Shown here: positions 34,733-45,176 of the stretch, in pieces | Layout of the letters: each line of letters opens with the position of its first letter | Numbering within the stretch: position 1 is the first letter of the stretch | Origin: Bdellovibrionales bacterium | Lineage (GTDB): Bacteria > Bdellovibrionota > Bdellovibrionia > Bdellovibrionales > UBA1609 | Direction of reading: 5' to 3' | NCBI GenBank assembly: GCA_020630675.1 | Contig: JAHDIR010000008.1 | Location: 1 to 64,000, forward strand | Length of the DNA stretch: 64,000 bases | Program-made: the position numbers and the translations under genes | Notes under the pieces: generated by a model | The model's input: the letters and a program-made list of their open reading frames with translations, nothing else | Database searches by the model: none | Told to the model about the DNA's origin: nothing

Positions 34733-36877
34733 TTAATAAAAAGTTTTATCGTTAGCAGCCATATCTCTTAAAGCTTGAGATGGCTCAAAGCGAATTCCTA
34801 ACTTTTTATGATAACCATCTAAAGACTCAACAATTTTCTTAATGCCTACTTGATCTGCATATCTTAGTAAGCCTCCACGAAAAGGAGGAAATCCAGTTCC
34901 CATGATCATAGCCAAATCAAGCTCACCTGCGGTTTCAACAATTTTATCTTCAATCAAGGCTCTTGCGGCTTCATTGATCATTTGGTAAATGCCGCGCTCA
35001 ATGCACTCTTCTTGACTTAAACTGTCTGAACGCGAAGAGCTGATTCCAAGGTCTTTATACATAGACTCATCAGCCTCAATATCCTTTCCTCTTTCATCGT
35101 ACTTATAAAAACCTTTTGAGTTTTTCTTTCCTAATCGATCGGTACTTTTAATTTTATCCGCTAGGGCTGAAACCTGAATTCTTTCCCCAAGAGAGTTTTG
35201 AAAAATTTTAAGAACCTTTATGCTGGTATCTAGCCCTACTTCATCTAGTAAGCGACAAGGCCCCATAGGCATACCAAATTTATGAGTAAAAAAACGATCC
35301 AGTGTTTTTATGCTCATACCGTCTTCGAGTAAAAATAAAGCCTCAGACATCCAAGGAAGCAATAGGCGATTGACTAAAAAACCAGGGCCATCTTTAACCA
35401 CGACTGGTGTCTTACCCATTTTTTTTGATAAATCAAAAATCGTGGCTGTTGCCTCGTCGCTTGTTTTAGCTCCACGAATAACCTCAACCAATGGCATCAT
35501 ATGAACAGGATTAAAAAAGTGCATGCCCACAAAGTTTTCAGGCTTTGGGTGAGCTTCCGACATTTCCGTCACACTCAACGAAGATGTGTTCGTGGCAATG
35601 ATGGCATCGTCTTTACAGTTTTTAACCGTATCGGCAATCACAAGCTTTTTTATTTTCATGTCTTCAACAACAGCTTCGATCACAACATCCATTTTTTTAA
35701 AACCAGAATAATCAAGACCGCTACCAATCAGGCTCATCTTTTTTTGATAGTCATGTTTAGTGATTCTTCGACGCTTAAGCTTTTTAGACCAAATATCACT
35801 GGCCTGCTTGTAACCAATAGCAAGAGCTTCATTACTGATGTCTTTCATTCTTACAGGAAAGTTTTTATCGGCGGCCAACTGAGCAATACCACCTCCCATA
35901 ACACCAGCACCTAAAACCCCCAAGTGGGAGATTTTTTTGGGCTTGATGTCGGAACTGACGCCGGTTTTCTTTTTCACAGCCTCAAGCAAATAAAAAACAT
36001 TAATCAAATTTTTGCTCACATCAGTCACAGCGACTTCACAAAAAGCATTCATTTCAATTTCTTGAGCCTTAGCTCGAGACTGACCAAACGCTTTTTTTAC
36101 AACGTCTAAAGCTTTCAACGGAGCTGGATAAAAACCTTTAGATTGTTTGAGCACCATTTTTTTCGCTTGAGAAAACACAACACCACGCCCTAAAAAAGAC
36201 TCTAAAACAGCAGCCATTTTTCCACGAGGTTTAAACTTTTTTTGTCTTTTACTCTTCTTGCCCATGGTTATGTCTTTAATGAACAACTCAACTCTTTGAT
36301 CTAAGATTTCTTTTGGTACAGCCTCATCAACTAAGCCTAGTTTGGCCGCTTTTTTGGCAACCACCGACTTTCCTGCGAGAATTATATCTAGAGCTGCTTG
36401 AATACCAATCATACGAGGCAAACGAATACAGCCACCAAAACCTGGAAAAATTCCCAGCTTTACTTCGGGTAAACCAATTCGAGTCGACTTATCCAAAGTA
36501 GCAATACGATAATCAAAAGCCAGTGCCCATTCACACCCGCCCCCCAAGCAAGCCCCGTCAATGGCAGCAATCGTGGGCATTGGTAAATCTTCCCAAGCAT
36601 TAAAAATATTATGGGCACTGATTAAAAGGTCTTTACACTCAGTTTTATCTTTGATGCCTTGAATTTCTTCAATGTCAGCCCCGGCAATAAAAATTTTGTT
36701 TTTCTTGGACTTTAAAACAACGGCTTTATAATTAGATTTTTTGAGCTCATCAGTCACTTGCCTCAGCTGTTCCATCACAGGGCCTGAAAGTTTATTGACT
36801 TTCTCTCCTTTAAGATCAAACTCAACTAGTGCATAATCACCTTTATCAATTATTTTCAATGCATTGATTGTACTCAT
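34733..36877 (-). CDS. fadJ: Fatty-acid oxidation complex alpha subunit (hydratase/dehydrogenase)
   Basis: This 714-residue protein fuses an enoyl-CoA hydratase (residues 1-190: 'KIFIAGADIEEI', 'DGACLGGGCEWALAF', 'PEVKLGIFPGFGG') to a 3-hydroxyacyl-CoA dehydrogenase (about 315-600: 'GVLGAGVMGGGIAQLAA', 'MHFFNPVHMMPLVEVI', 'DGPGFLVNRLLLPW'). It carries two consecutive steps of beta-oxidation. Its length and its partner, a FadI-type thiolase 30 bases upstream, fit the FadIJ type. The two genes form an operon; a terminator-like hairpin lies in the leader upstream of fadI. Confidence 0.93.
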   Translation of the reverse strand: MSTINALKIIDKGDYALVEFDLKGEKVNKLSGPVMEQLRQVTDELKKSNYKAVVLKSKKNKIFIAGADIEEIQGIKDKTECKDLLISAHNIFNAWEDLPMPTIAAIDGACLGGGCEWALAFDYRIATLDKSTRIGLPEVKLGIFPGFGGCIRLPRMIGIQAALDIILAGKSVVAKKAAKLGLVDEAVPKEILDQRVELFIKDITMGKKSKRQKKFKPRGKMAAVLESFLGRGVVFSQAKKMVLKQSKGFYPAPLKALDVVKKAFGQSRAKAQEIEMNAFCEVAVTDVSKNLINVFYLLEAVKKKTGVSSDIKPKKISHLGVLGAGVMGGGIAQLAADKNFPVRMKDISNEALAIGYKQASDIWSKKLKRRRITKHDYQKKMSLIGSGLDYSGFKKMDVVIEAVVEDMKIKKLVIADTVKNCKDDAIIATNTSSLSVTEMSEAHPKPENFVGMHFFNPVHMMPLVEVIRGAKTSDEATATIFDLSKKMGKTPVVVKDGPGFLVNRLLLPWMSEALFLLEDGMSIKTLDRFFTHKFGMPMGPCRLLDEVGLDTSIKVLKIFQNSLGERIQVSALADKIKSTDRLGKKNSKGFYKYDERGKDIEADESMYKDLGISSSRSDSLSQEECIERGIYQMINEAARALIEDKIVETAGELDLAMIMGTGFPPFRGGLLRYADQVGIKKIVESLDGYHKKLGIRFEPSQALRDMAANDKTFY

Positions 36878-36907
36878 TATTTTTTCCTTTTTTCACTAAA
36901 AAAATTC

Positions 36908-38203
36908 TTAGACATTCATATTCTCAACAACCATGGCTCCACCTTGACCACCACCGATACACAGCGTGGCCAAACCATACTTTTTCTTTTGCGCTTTTAA
37001 AGCTTTAGCTACAGTTAAAACCAAACGAGTACCAGTAGCCCCCACCGGATGACCTAAGGCTATGGCGCCACCGTTTACATTTAGCTTATCCATATCAACC
37101 TCACCCATAGCTTTTGATAAACCTAACTTTGACTGACAAAACTCATCACTAGCAAAAGCTTTGTTACAAGCTAGCACTTGAGCGGCAAAAGCTTCATTAA
37201 GCTCAATGAGGTCCATATCTTTTAATTCCAGACCGGCTCTTTTTAAGGCAATAGGTGTTGAATACACAGGGCCTAAACCCATTCTTTCAGGTTCTAAACC
37301 GGCAAAAGCATAACCTTTAATTCTTGCTAGAGGCTGGTACCCCAAACTCTTAGCTTTTTCTTCTTCCATTAACAGCAACATGGCCGCTCCATCAGTTAAC
37401 GGACAAGCATTTCCAACAGTGATAGATCCGTACTTTCTATCAAAGTAAGGCTTTAACTTTGCTAATTTTTCAACAGATTGACCATCTCTTGGCCCTATAT
37501 CTTGATGAATCACTTTTTTAAATTTTGGCGGCACAAACATAGGAGTAATTTCTTCTTTAAAAGCACCTTTTTTCTGAGCTTCTACAGCCAAATTATGAGA
37601 GCGAGCCGCAAAAGTATCTTGCTGCTCACGTGTGATGCCAAACTCTTTAGCCAGTATTTCTGCTGTTTGGCCCATATTTATTCCGGCAAAAGGGTCCGTT
37701 AAACCTTCGACAACAGAAATTCTTGGTTTAAGGTGAGCAAGCTTTAGTTTTTTCAAAGCTCCTAATCTTTTGCCCAAGGTTTTTGCAAAAGCAAACTCCC
37801 CAAAAATGTCTTGAAACTTCGCCGAAAAAAGAAGGGGCAACTGCGACATACTTTCTGTACCTCCCACTAAGACAACATCCATTGTTCCGGATTTAATCTT
37901 TTCGTAGCCAGAAGTTACACTTTCTAAGGCCGAGGCACAGTTTCTATGAACGGTGTAAGCAGATGTTTTTAGGGGAACACCTGAACGCAATGCAACCACA
38001 CGACCAATATTCACACTGTCGCTCGGACTCCCTGTGTTACCAATGATCACTTCATCGACAAGTTCAGTATCTAGGTTGGTTTTAGCTATCAGCTCGGAAA
38101 GAGCTTTTTGACCTAAAACAGCTGGATGTATGGTTTTTAAATCAGTTCCTGCCTTTGCAAAAGGTGTTCTTAACCCATCGACAATAACTACGTTTCTAGA
38201 CAT
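36908..38203 (-). CDS. fadI: Acetyl-CoA acyltransferase (3-ketoacyl-CoA thiolase)
   Basis: The 431-residue thiolase has the nucleophile Cys89 in 'VHRNCASALESV', the C-terminal 'NVNGGAIALGHPVGATGTR' with the active-site His, and 'LCIGGGQGGAMVVE' with the second Cys. It cleaves 3-ketoacyl-CoA with CoA to give acetyl-CoA. Length and an internal 'FAKTLGKRLGALKKLKLAHLKPR' segment (split here) fit the FadI type found with FadJ. It is the first gene of the operon. Confidence 0.93.
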   Translation of the reverse strand: MSRNVVIVDGLRTPFAKAGTDLKTIHPAVLGQKALSELIAKTNLDTELVDEVIIGNTGSPSDSVNIGRVVALRSGVPLKTSAYTVHRNCASALESVTSGYEKIKSGTMDVVLVGGTESMSQLPLLFSAKFQDIFGEFAFAKTLGKRLGALKKLKLAHLKPRISVVEGLTDPFAGINMGQTAEILAKEFGITREQQDTFAARSHNLAVEAQKKGAFKEEITPMFVPPKFKKVIHQDIGPRDGQSVEKLAKLKPYFDRKYGSITVGNACPLTDGAAMLLLMEEEKAKSLGYQPLARIKGYAFAGLEPERMGLGPVYSTPIALKRAGLELKDMDLIELNEAFAAQVLACNKAFASDEFCQSKLGLSKAMGEVDMDKLNVNGGAIALGHPVGATGTRLVLTVAKALKAQKKKYGLATLCIGGGQGGAMVVENMNV

Positions 38204-38303
38204 AAACGATCCGCCTTTTGATTTGTTATGTTCAATTTCTTGATTAGTTCTAGGAATTTACTTTCTTTATTCTGCTCCTAATGCGACGAATCATACAACG
38301 ACT

Positions 38304-38327
38304 AAAAAAAGCCAAGAAGGATTGGCT
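38304..38327 (-). terminator. Terminator-like hairpin upstream of fadI
   Basis: On the minus strand AGCCAA, a 6-base loop and TTGGCT are followed directly by TTTTTTAG. This is the shape of an intrinsic terminator pointing at fadI, about 100 bases before its start codon. No gene lies upstream of it on that strand, so it might act as a leader attenuator or block antisense transcripts. Confidence 0.45.
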
Positions 38328-38432
38328 ATGCTAGAGTTGCCAAAAACACACATGCACTTAATAATATAGGTGCTTTTTACAAACTATAATATTAAAAGAG
38401 CCACTTATTTTTTAACAACAGGATGCAATCTT

Positions 38433-40748
38433 ATGGCAAATAATTTTGATAAAGAAGCCTTAACCTATCACTCTTCTGAAAAACCAGGAAAGGTCGACGT
38501 AAGGTCCAGTAAAAAATGTGACACAGAATACGAACTCTCACTGGCTTACTCTCCTGGAGTTGCCGCTCCTTGCAAAGAAATTTTTAAAAACCCAAGCAAA
38601 GTTTATGATTACACCACTAAAGGTAATTTGGTCGCCGTCATCACTAATGGTACCGCCGTGTTAGGTTTAGGTGATATTGGCCCCCTAGCCAGTAAACCAG
38701 TCATGGAAGGAAAAGGTGTTTTATTTAAAAAATTTGCCAACATTGACGTTTTTGATATTGAGCTTAACACCAGTAGCACCGAAGAATTCATCCAAGCAGT
38801 AAAAGCTTTAGAACCTACTTTCGGCGGCATTAACCTTGAAGACATTAAAGCTCCAGATTGCTTTATCATTGAAGAACGACTGAAAGAAGAAATGGGCATA
38901 CCCGTCTTTCATGACGACCAACACGGAACCGCCATAATTTCAGCCGCCGCCCTAATTAACGCCTGCCAAATTAGTAAGAAAAAATTAAAAAATGTTAAGG
39001 TTGTTTTTAACGGAGCTGGGGCCGCAGCTATTGCCTGCGCAAAACTTTTTATGAAAATTGGAGTCTTAAAAAAACATATTACAATGTGTGATTCCCGAGG
39101 CGTGATTCATTCCGAAAGACAAGAAGGAATGAATGAATATAAAAAACAATTCGCCTTAAAAACAAAAGATCGAACTTTAACTCAAGCTTTAAAAGGCGCC
39201 GATGTTTTTTGTGGCCTCAGTGTGGCCGGAGCTCTCACACCAACCATGCTAAAAGGCATGGCTAAAAACCCTATAGTTTTTGCCATGGCCAACCCTGACC
39301 CTGAAATTTTACCTTCAGCAGCCATAAAAGTAAGGCCTGATGTTATCATGGCCACCGGGCGTAGCGACTTTCCCAACCAAGTTAATAACGTTTTGGGTTT
39401 TCCGTCTATCTTCAGAGGAGCTCTTGATGTGCAGGCCACACACATCAATGAAGAAATGAAAATGGCTGCAGCCCGAGCTTTAGCCGAACTGGCTAGACAA
39501 GATGTCCCAGATTCTGTGTCTGAAGCCTATGACAACAAATCTTTTACCTTTGGCCCTGATTACATTATCCCAAAACCCTTTGATGACCGTGTTTTAACAA
39601 CCGTGGCTCCTGCTGTTGCAAAAGCAGCTATGGAAACTAAAGTGGCTCGAAAACCCATTAAAAATTTAGAGCTTTACAAAGAAGAGCTGGAAGCCGCACA
39701 AAGTTTTCGACAAGGTTTTATTCGAGCCAACATCAATCGAATTAAATCTTTTTCTAAAAAACACAGAAAGCCAGTTCCAACACTTGTTTTCCCAGAAGGA
39801 AACAGCTCTAAAATTTTAAAGGCTCTCAATACGATTTCACATGAAGAAGTCATGAAGCCTATTTTACTAGGAAAAGAAGAGACTATTCGTAAAACAATAG
39901 AAACTCTCGACTTAGAAAACTTAGCCAACGTTGACATTCTTGAACCCACTCAATTTGAAAAGTACAATGACTATGTCGACAAGTTTTATCAAATGAGGCA
40001 CCGCAAGGGAGTCATGCTCGCCGAAGCCGAACGCTTAATGAAAGACCCTTACTATTTTGCATCTATGCTGGTTAACGAGGGTGGAGCTGATGGTTTGATT
40101 TCAGGAGCAGTGCAAAATTATGCCGACTGTGTACGCCCTATCTTAGAGATTATTGGTCCAGACAAATGGAAAGTTGCCGCTGGCCTTATTATCATTCTTT
40201 TTGAAGACAAACTTTACTTTTTAGCAGACACAACGTTAAACATAGACCCATCTGCACAAGACTTAGCAACCATAGCCTTAAGTGCTTCTCGAGTTGCTAA
40301 GTATTACAACATTGAACCTAAAGTCGCTATGCTAAGCTTTTCTAACTTCACGGCCCACAACAGCTCGTCCTTAAAAATGAAAACTGCCGCTGAGCTTGTA
40401 AAAACAATTAGCCCCAATTTAATTGTCGATGGAGAAATGCAAGCCGACACCGCCATTAACCCATCTATTGTTGAAAGAATATTTCCGTTTTGTGAAATCA
40501 AAGATGGCGCTAATATTTTAGTTTTCCCCGACCTTAACTCCGGCAATATAGGCTATAAGTTGATTCAGCAATTGAGTGAATGTGAAGTCATGGGGCCTTT
40601 TTTAACTGGTATTAACAAACCTGCCAATGTCATGCAAAGAACCTGTGGCGTTCAAGATGTTATCAATACCATTGTGCTAACAGCCGTTGAATGTCAGGCC
40701 TATGCAGAAAGGCTTAAGCGACCAAAGAAAAATGGTCGAAAAAAATAA
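38433..40748 (+). CDS. maeB: NADP-dependent malic enzyme with phosphotransacetylase-like domain
   Basis: The 771-residue protein (start ATG 38433, with ACAGGA upstream) has an N-terminal malic enzyme domain to about residue 420 ('[12 protein letters not shown]', '[17 protein letters not shown]', '[18 protein letters not shown]', '[14 protein letters not shown]'). It then has a phosphotransacetylase-like C-terminal domain ('[14 protein letters not shown]', '[20 protein letters not shown]'). It converts malate to pyruvate and makes NADPH; in related enzymes the C-terminal domain responds to acetyl-CoA. A longer frame to 38370 lacks homology-like sequence. It overlaps hflX by 17 bases. Confidence 0.93.
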   Translation: MANNFDKEALTYHSSEKPGKVDVRSSKKCDTEYELSLAYSPGVAAPCKEIFKNPSKVYDYTTKGNLVAVITNGTAVLGLGDIGPLASKPVMEGKGVLFKKFANIDVFDIELNTSSTEEFIQAVKALEPTFGGINLEDIKAPDCFIIEERLKEEMGIPVFHDDQHGTAIISAAALINACQISKKKLKNVKVVFNGAGAAAIACAKLFMKIGVLKKHITMCDSRGVIHSERQEGMNEYKKQFALKTKDRTLTQALKGADVFCGLSVAGALTPTMLKGMAKNPIVFAMANPDPEILPSAAIKVRPDVIMATGRSDFPNQVNNVLGFPSIFRGALDVQATHINEEMKMAAARALAELARQDVPDSVSEAYDNKSFTFGPDYIIPKPFDDRVLTTVAPAVAKAAMETKVARKPIKNLELYKEELEAAQSFRQGFIRANINRIKSFSKKHRKPVPTLVFPEGNSSKILKALNTISHEEVMKPILLGKEETIRKTIETLDLENLANVDILEPTQFEKYNDYVDKFYQMRHRKGVMLAEAERLMKDPYYFASMLVNEGGADGLISGAVQNYADCVRPILEIIGPDKWKVAAGLIIILFEDKLYFLADTTLNIDPSAQDLATIALSASRVAKYYNIEPKVAMLSFSNFTAHNSSSLKMKTAAELVKTISPNLIVDGEMQADTAINPSIVERIFPFCEIKDGANILVFPDLNSGNIGYKLIQQLSECEVMGPFLTGINKPANVMQRTCGVQDVINTIVLTAVECQAYAERLKRPKKNGRKK

Positions 40749-42000
40749 GCCCACGGAAAGAGTGATTGTTGTTGGAGTCAGCTTAAAATCTGACTCCTTT
40801 AGTGATATGAAAGAAAGCTTGGTTGAGCTTGAAGACCTTTCTTTTGCAGCTGGTGGCGAAGTCGTAGCCAATATCACGCAAGTTCTCCCACAGTTTCAAG
40901 CAGCCACTCTAATTGGAAAAGGTAAAATTCAAGAGCTTAAAGAACTGTGCTCTGAACAAGAAGCCACTTTAGTGATTATAGATCACAAGCTATCAGGCAT
41001 TCAATCAAGAAACTTAGAAAAAGAATTGGGCTTAAAGGTTTTAGACCGCCCTCAACTCATTCTAGATATTTTTGCTCAAAGGGCACAAAGCTACGAGGGG
41101 AAACTACAAGTTGAACTCGCTCAGTTATTGGACCAACTCCCTCGCATGGTAGGAGCCTGGCAAGGCTCTTTATCTCGACAAGGAGGAGGTATCGGCACCC
41201 GAGGCCCTGGAGAAACCGCTCTTGAAATAGACCGAAGAACTATTGGCCGCCGCCTTAAAATTATTAAAAAGAAACTAGAAAATGTAAGTAAGCACAGAGC
41301 ACAACACCGAAATAAAAGAAAAAAACATCAAGTTCCTAGTTTCTCCTTGATTGGCTATACAAACTCAGGAAAAAGTTCCCTACTCAATCGGCTAACGGGC
41401 TCGCAACTACTGGCCAAAGATCAACTTTTTGCGACCCTCGACCCTGCGACGAGAAAACTTCACTTAGAGGGCCACGGCCCGGTGGTCATCACAGACACAG
41501 TCGGTTTTATCAGAAATTTACCGACTCATCTAATAGAAGCCTTTAAAGCCACACTGGAAGAGTCGGCAGAAGCTGATGTTCTTATTCATGTGGTTGACCT
41601 ATCAAACCCGCAACTCAACAAACAGATTGAAATTGTAGACAAGCTCATTGAACAATTCAAATGGCATGACAAACCTTGCCTATATGTTTTCAACAAACTC
41701 GACCAAGCTAATCTTGAAAATCAATTCAGTGTAAATCAAAAAAATAGAGTTTTCACTAGCGCTGTGACTGGCGAAGGCTTTGAAAAACTCAAAGAACTTA
41801 TGTCAACCACCTTATTGAGCTTAAATAGCGAGGTGATTCTTTACTTTCCCCATGAAATGGAACACAAAATTTATGAGTTGGCTCGTGTCACAACAATTCA
41901 TAAGCAAGAAAAAGGAAGCCGAGGAACTATTTGCCACGCCAGGCTTTCTCAAGCACAACTCCCTCAATGGTCTGAGTATTTTATTGATGATAAGTTTTAG
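40732..42000 (+). CDS. hflX: Ribosome-associated GTPase HflX
   Basis: The 422-residue protein has the HflX N-terminal nucleotide-binding domain, the glycine-rich linker '[17 protein letters not shown]' and a GTPase domain: '[18 protein letters not shown]', '[12 protein letters not shown]', '[12 protein letters not shown]' and 'VFNKLDQA'. HflX splits stalled or hibernating ribosomes. The start is uncertain: ATG at 40732 overlaps the malic enzyme stop by 17 bases, and ATG at 40702 (AGG five bases upstream) is also possible. A terminator follows directly. Confidence 0.93.
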   Translation: MVEKNKPTERVIVVGVSLKSDSFSDMKESLVELEDLSFAAGGEVVANITQVLPQFQAATLIGKGKIQELKELCSEQEATLVIIDHKLSGIQSRNLEKELGLKVLDRPQLILDIFAQRAQSYEGKLQVELAQLLDQLPRMVGAWQGSLSRQGGGIGTRGPGETALEIDRRTIGRRLKIIKKKLENVSKHRAQHRNKRKKHQVPSFSLIGYTNSGKSSLLNRLTGSQLLAKDQLFATLDPATRKLHLEGHGPVVITDTVGFIRNLPTHLIEAFKATLEESAEADVLIHVVDLSNPQLNKQIEIVDKLIEQFKWHDKPCLYVFNKLDQANLENQFSVNQKNRVFTSAVTGEGFEKLKELMSTTLLSLNSEVILYFPHEMEHKIYELARVTTIHKQEKGSRGTICHARLSQAQLPQWSEYFIDDKF

Positions 42001-42023
42001 CCCTATTTTTCATTAGGGCTTTT
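41999..42023 (+). terminator. Terminator of hflX
   Basis: AGCCCTA pairs with TAGGGCT around an 8-base loop, then TTT. The stem begins within the hflX stop codon. The T-run is short. Confidence 0.6.
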
Positions 42024-42033
42024 GATAAATGAA

Positions 42034-42636
42034 TTACTGATAACCTGGATAAAAATCATATTTGTAATCGCGGCAAAATCCAGCTTCACGATGATGCCTT
42101 GGGTAACCCACTTGCGATATGTCAATTCCTCTAGGGGTTACATTCACAGCATGACCATAAGAATTGTAAGCCGTAATATCATACCAATAAGCTTCTCCTG
42201 GTTGTAATACAAAGTAGCTTTTCATTGGGAGACCTTCAACTCCTATAACTTCTGGATCCATATAAAATGTATGGTAACTGTGATCGCCAGGTGGTTTTTC
42301 TTGTATGAGTGGACTTGCAAACATACGCCCAGATAACTTATCTTTTACAACCACTTGATAATAAGCCACCGGATAAGTTTGTGAATGAAAAGGGTTCCAG
42401 TACAACTGCACATTATTATGGCCATGAACGGTGTAGGAAAAACTACCTATGGCTTCATGTTGATAAATACAATTGTCAGGTTCAGGACCTTGAGGGTAAT
42501 TTGGAACTCCAGTTGTTGTCGGGATGACATGATTATCCGAACCTTCTCTTGTCTGAAAACTTGATTTGCCACAGTTGACGAGAAAACTTGCCAGAAGACT
42601 ACAACAGAGAGCCTTAAATAAATTTGATTTTTTCAC
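42034..42636 (-). CDS. Lipoprotein, possibly with a fibronectin-type fold
   Basis: The 200-residue product has a lipobox ('SFLVNCGKS'), so it is a lipoprotein. The mature domain has strand-like segments 'FSYTVHGHNNVQLYWNP', 'AYYQVVVKDK' and 'AYWYDITAYNSYG', which resemble fibronectin type III strands, and two cysteines near its ends ('DNCIYQ', 'GFCRDY') that could pair. I cannot name the family. It converges with hflX and shares that terminator region. Confidence 0.6.
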   Translation of the reverse strand: MKKSNLFKALCCSLLASFLVNCGKSSFQTREGSDNHVIPTTTGVPNYPQGPEPDNCIYQHEAIGSFSYTVHGHNNVQLYWNPFHSQTYPVAYYQVVVKDKLSGRMFASPLIQEKPPGDHSYHTFYMDPEVIGVEGLPMKSYFVLQPGEAYWYDITAYNSYGHAVNVTPRGIDISQVGYPRHHREAGFCRDYKYDFYPGYQ

Positions 42637-42748
42637 AATTTACTCCTTCATCCGACCAGGGGTTTCCTTTAGATAAATTCACAAATCGTACCAGCATTTT
42701 ATGAGCTCTACGGCAAAGCAAATGGGGTAGACCCACTTATTGAACACT

Positions 42749-42790
42749 AAAACCGTCAGTATTTGCTAATAGTGACGGTTTCTGTCACCG
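42749..42790 (-). repeat. Overlapping hairpin-forming repeats downstream of a barrel gene
   Basis: AAACCGTCA (42750-42758) and TGACGGTTT (42773-42781) form a 9-bp stem. The right arm can instead pair with the GTCAC at 42784-42788 (as GTGAC). On the minus strand the first stem ends in TTTTAG, so it may serve as terminator of the gene ending at 42833. Confidence 0.4.
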
Positions 42791-42832
42791 TAAATTGTAG
42801 ACTTTTTAAAAATACAGAAAACTGTTTTTATG

Positions 42833-43639
42833 CTAAAAAGAAAGAGCCACTTTGGCATTTAAATGACTTGCCCCAAAAGCATGAACGTATTCAATGCCTG
42901 TCTTCACCAGAAGTAAATTCAGCTGTAAACCACCAATGGCTTGAAGACTTGTCGCGTCTGACTTTGCACTATTAGTTAAAGTCACAGCTGAATTAAAGAT
43001 AGTTCCAGATCCTGTGGCCTTCAAATCACCGCTTGAACGAACCAGCCCTACTCCCACATAAGGCTCAAGCAGTCCATACTTTTCACCAGCAATCACCTGC
43101 AAACCTGTTTGCGTTTGCTCAAACTCAACTTCACCAGTAAATGTGCTCGAACCAGAAGAGGTCTGTTCAATTGCTAATTGTGTTGAAACCAAAAAACCAC
43201 GCACAGCCAGTTTAAAAGGCAAGGTCACCACTGAAGTCACTTCCCACTTTCCGGCTAAACTTAAATGCCTAAACTCAACACCCTGAATGTCTATTTCTGG
43301 TGTAAAGTTAGCTTCGGCAGTAATTCCTAAAGGCAAAGAAACCAAAGAATACAAAGAAGCAAAAGGAAGAAAATTTACTTCATCTGAGCCCGGTGGCAAA
43401 GTTTGGGCCACTAAATCTTTTATATGTTCCGATTTGGTGACCCCAGCCAACACCCCCATTTCAAAACCAAAAATTTTAGAATGACTGGTTGCGCCAGTAA
43501 CTGTGCTATGACCAAAGGTGGCCGAAAACTCCTTAAAAATATTGTCGACATCTCCTTGGGACAAATTGGTAAACCCATAATTGTTGGCCAAAGAAACCTG
43601 CGAAAAAATTAGCAAACTAAAGACTATTAAGCTTTTCAT
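42833..43639 (-). CDS. Predicted outer-membrane protein, DUF6588-like
   Basis: The 268-residue product has a signal peptide ('SLIVFSLLIFSQVSLANN') and beta-rich sequence with Gly and aromatic residues at strand ends, closing in 'HLNAKVALSF', a typical C-terminal Phe of outer-membrane barrels. Segments such as 'LPPGSDEVNFLPFAS' and 'LSLAGKWEVTS' recall the DUF6588 family, but this is from memory. No function is known. Confidence 0.62.
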   Translation of the reverse strand: MKSLIVFSLLIFSQVSLANNYGFTNLSQGDVDNIFKEFSATFGHSTVTGATSHSKIFGFEMGVLAGVTKSEHIKDLVAQTLPPGSDEVNFLPFASLYSLVSLPLGITAEANFTPEIDIQGVEFRHLSLAGKWEVTSVVTLPFKLAVRGFLVSTQLAIEQTSSGSSTFTGEVEFEQTQTGLQVIAGEKYGLLEPYVGVGLVRSSGDLKATGSGTIFNSAVTLTNSAKSDATSLQAIGGLQLNLLLVKTGIEYVHAFGASHLNAKVALSF

Positions 43640-43812
43640 ACTCCCCCTTTTATTTTTTTTAAATTCTATAACAAAATCAAAAAGATAAACAGAATTAATT
43701 TGGTGCCTACAAAGTGCGCAAACTATTTTTCAAAGTGTTTCCTTTTTACGACACACTATTGAACTTAAAAAAAAATTCTCGATGAAACTGTTTGTCTGCC
43801 CCTTCTATACTC

Positions 43813-43837
43813 TGTAATAATCATTAAAACGATTACA
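43813..43837 (+). repeat. Inverted repeat in the ompA-like gene's leader
   Basis: TGTAAT (43813-43818) and ATTACA (43832-43837) form a 6-bp inverted repeat across 13 bases, just before the TAAGGAG ribosome binding site. It could be a 5' mRNA hairpin that protects the message or an operator. TATACT at 43806-43811 may be a -10 box, but I found no matching -35. Confidence 0.3.
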
Positions 43838-43854
43838 GACTAAGGAGAAGACGT

Positions 43855-45000
43855 ATGAAATTACTAAGCCTATTATTGGCGTTAACACTACCCGTGGCCA
43901 CTATGGCCAATCATGCAGACCACCGCTGGACCTTAGGTCTCGGAGCTGGTTTTTCATTCCCACTTAACAACGAATTTGTGAAAGACAACACCGAAGGTGA
44001 CATTTCCGGATCTGTTTGGGGAAGATACAATATAACTGAGCGCTGGGGATTACAATTAGGTTACGACCGCGTAGAATTAAATGGAAAAGATCTTGGCGAA
44101 GGCTATAACACAACTTCTCTTGAGAACATTAACTTAATGGTAACTTTAAACTTTGGTCACTTAGGCCCTATTACTCCTTATGCTGGAGTTGGTGTTGGGT
44201 ACGGTATAATGAGTAGAACACCTTTATGGGATGTTTCTGGCAGCGAAAAACGCTTTCAAGAACTAACTCCTAAAGTTCGTCTTGGATTTGACTATGGTAT
44301 TAATCACAACATGGCCCTTGGCTTAACTGTAGATTGGCACTATTTTCAAACTGAAAACGATGAACTCGTAGGCTCACCTATTAATAACGCTCAAGTTTTA
44401 GTTCCTATGCTTTCTTTTGCTTACAGCTTTGGCGAAAGAAACTCAGCTCCTGCTGATAGCGACAAAGATGGTGTGAATGATAAAAATGATTCTTGCCCAA
44501 ATACTCCTGCAGGAACTAGCGTAGACTCTTCTGGTTGCCCAGTTAAGAAAATGTCTGACTCTGATGGAGACGGTGTTGCTGATGCCGACGACAGATGCTC
44601 TGGAACTCCAGCTGGTAAAACTGTAAACGCTTACGGTTGTGCTGCTAAAGAAGTTTTCGAAGTTAAATTAGACGTTAAATTTGACTCTGGAAAAACTAAT
44701 ATCAAACCTGAATTTGACGCTCAACTTTCTGAAGTGGCTGAATTCATGAAAAAATACCCTAAAACAACAGCTGTGATCGAAGGTCATACTGATAGCTATG
44801 GTAAGCGTTCTTCTAACATGTGGTTCTCTAAAACAAGAGCAAAAAATGTTAAAAAATACTTAACTAGCAAGTTTGGAATTGATGCTTCTCGCTTAACTTC
44901 TAAAGGTTATGGCCCAGATAAGCCGATTGGTAGTAACAAAACAGCTGAAGGCCGCGCTAAAAACAGACGTGTGGTTGCTGTCATCAAAACAGAAAAGTAA
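43855..45000 (+). CDS. OmpA-family outer-membrane protein
   Basis: This 381-residue protein has a signal peptide ending near 'TMANHA', an 8-stranded barrel (about residues 20-195), two calcium-binding TSP3-type repeats ('DSDKDGVNDKNDSCPNTPAG', 'DSDGDGVADADDRCSGTPAG'), and an OmpA C-terminal domain ('VEGHTDSYGKRSSN', 'GYGPDKPIGSNKTAEGRAKNRRV', here split for brevity) that binds peptidoglycan. It links outer membrane to cell wall. TAAGGAG precedes the ATG and a strong terminator follows, as expected of a highly expressed single gene. Confidence 0.92.
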   Translation: MKLLSLLLALTLPVATMANHADHRWTLGLGAGFSFPLNNEFVKDNTEGDISGSVWGRYNITERWGLQLGYDRVELNGKDLGEGYNTTSLENINLMVTLNFGHLGPITPYAGVGVGYGIMSRTPLWDVSGSEKRFQELTPKVRLGFDYGINHNMALGLTVDWHYFQTENDELVGSPINNAQVLVPMLSFAYSFGERNSAPADSDKDGVNDKNDSCPNTPAGTSVDSSGCPVKKMSDSDGDGVADADDRCSGTPAGKTVNAYGCAAKEVFEVKLDVKFDSGKTNIKPEFDAQLSEVAEFMKKYPKTTAVIEGHTDSYGKRSSNMWFSKTRAKNVKKYLTSKFGIDASRLTSKGYGPDKPIGSNKTAEGRAKNRRVVAVIKTEK

Positions 45001-45030
45001 AGTTTACTTTTTTATAGATGTTGTAATTCA

Positions 45031-45064
45031 AAAGGCTTTCTCTCAACGAGAAAGCCTTTTTTTT
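45031..45064 (+). terminator. Strong rho-independent terminator after the OmpA-family gene
   Basis: A perfect 12-bp stem (AAAGGCTTTCTC/GAGAAAGCCTTT) around TCAAC is followed by TTTTT. It ends the OmpA-family transcript 31 bases past the stop. Confidence 0.92.
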
Positions 45065-45176
45065 AGCCTAAATCAAATTCATGATTGCAACTCATTGCAC
45101 AACATTGATTTTCTCTAAGCTATTTTTATTTAAAAAGCTTTTTAAGTGGACGATTTCAGCCCTGTGCTGTTAAATA

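Noticed and set aside
35501..35914. A 137-codon frame opposite fadJ
   Set aside because: It lies inside a well-supported gene and its sequence is rich in His and Phe, as expected from reversed coding sequence.
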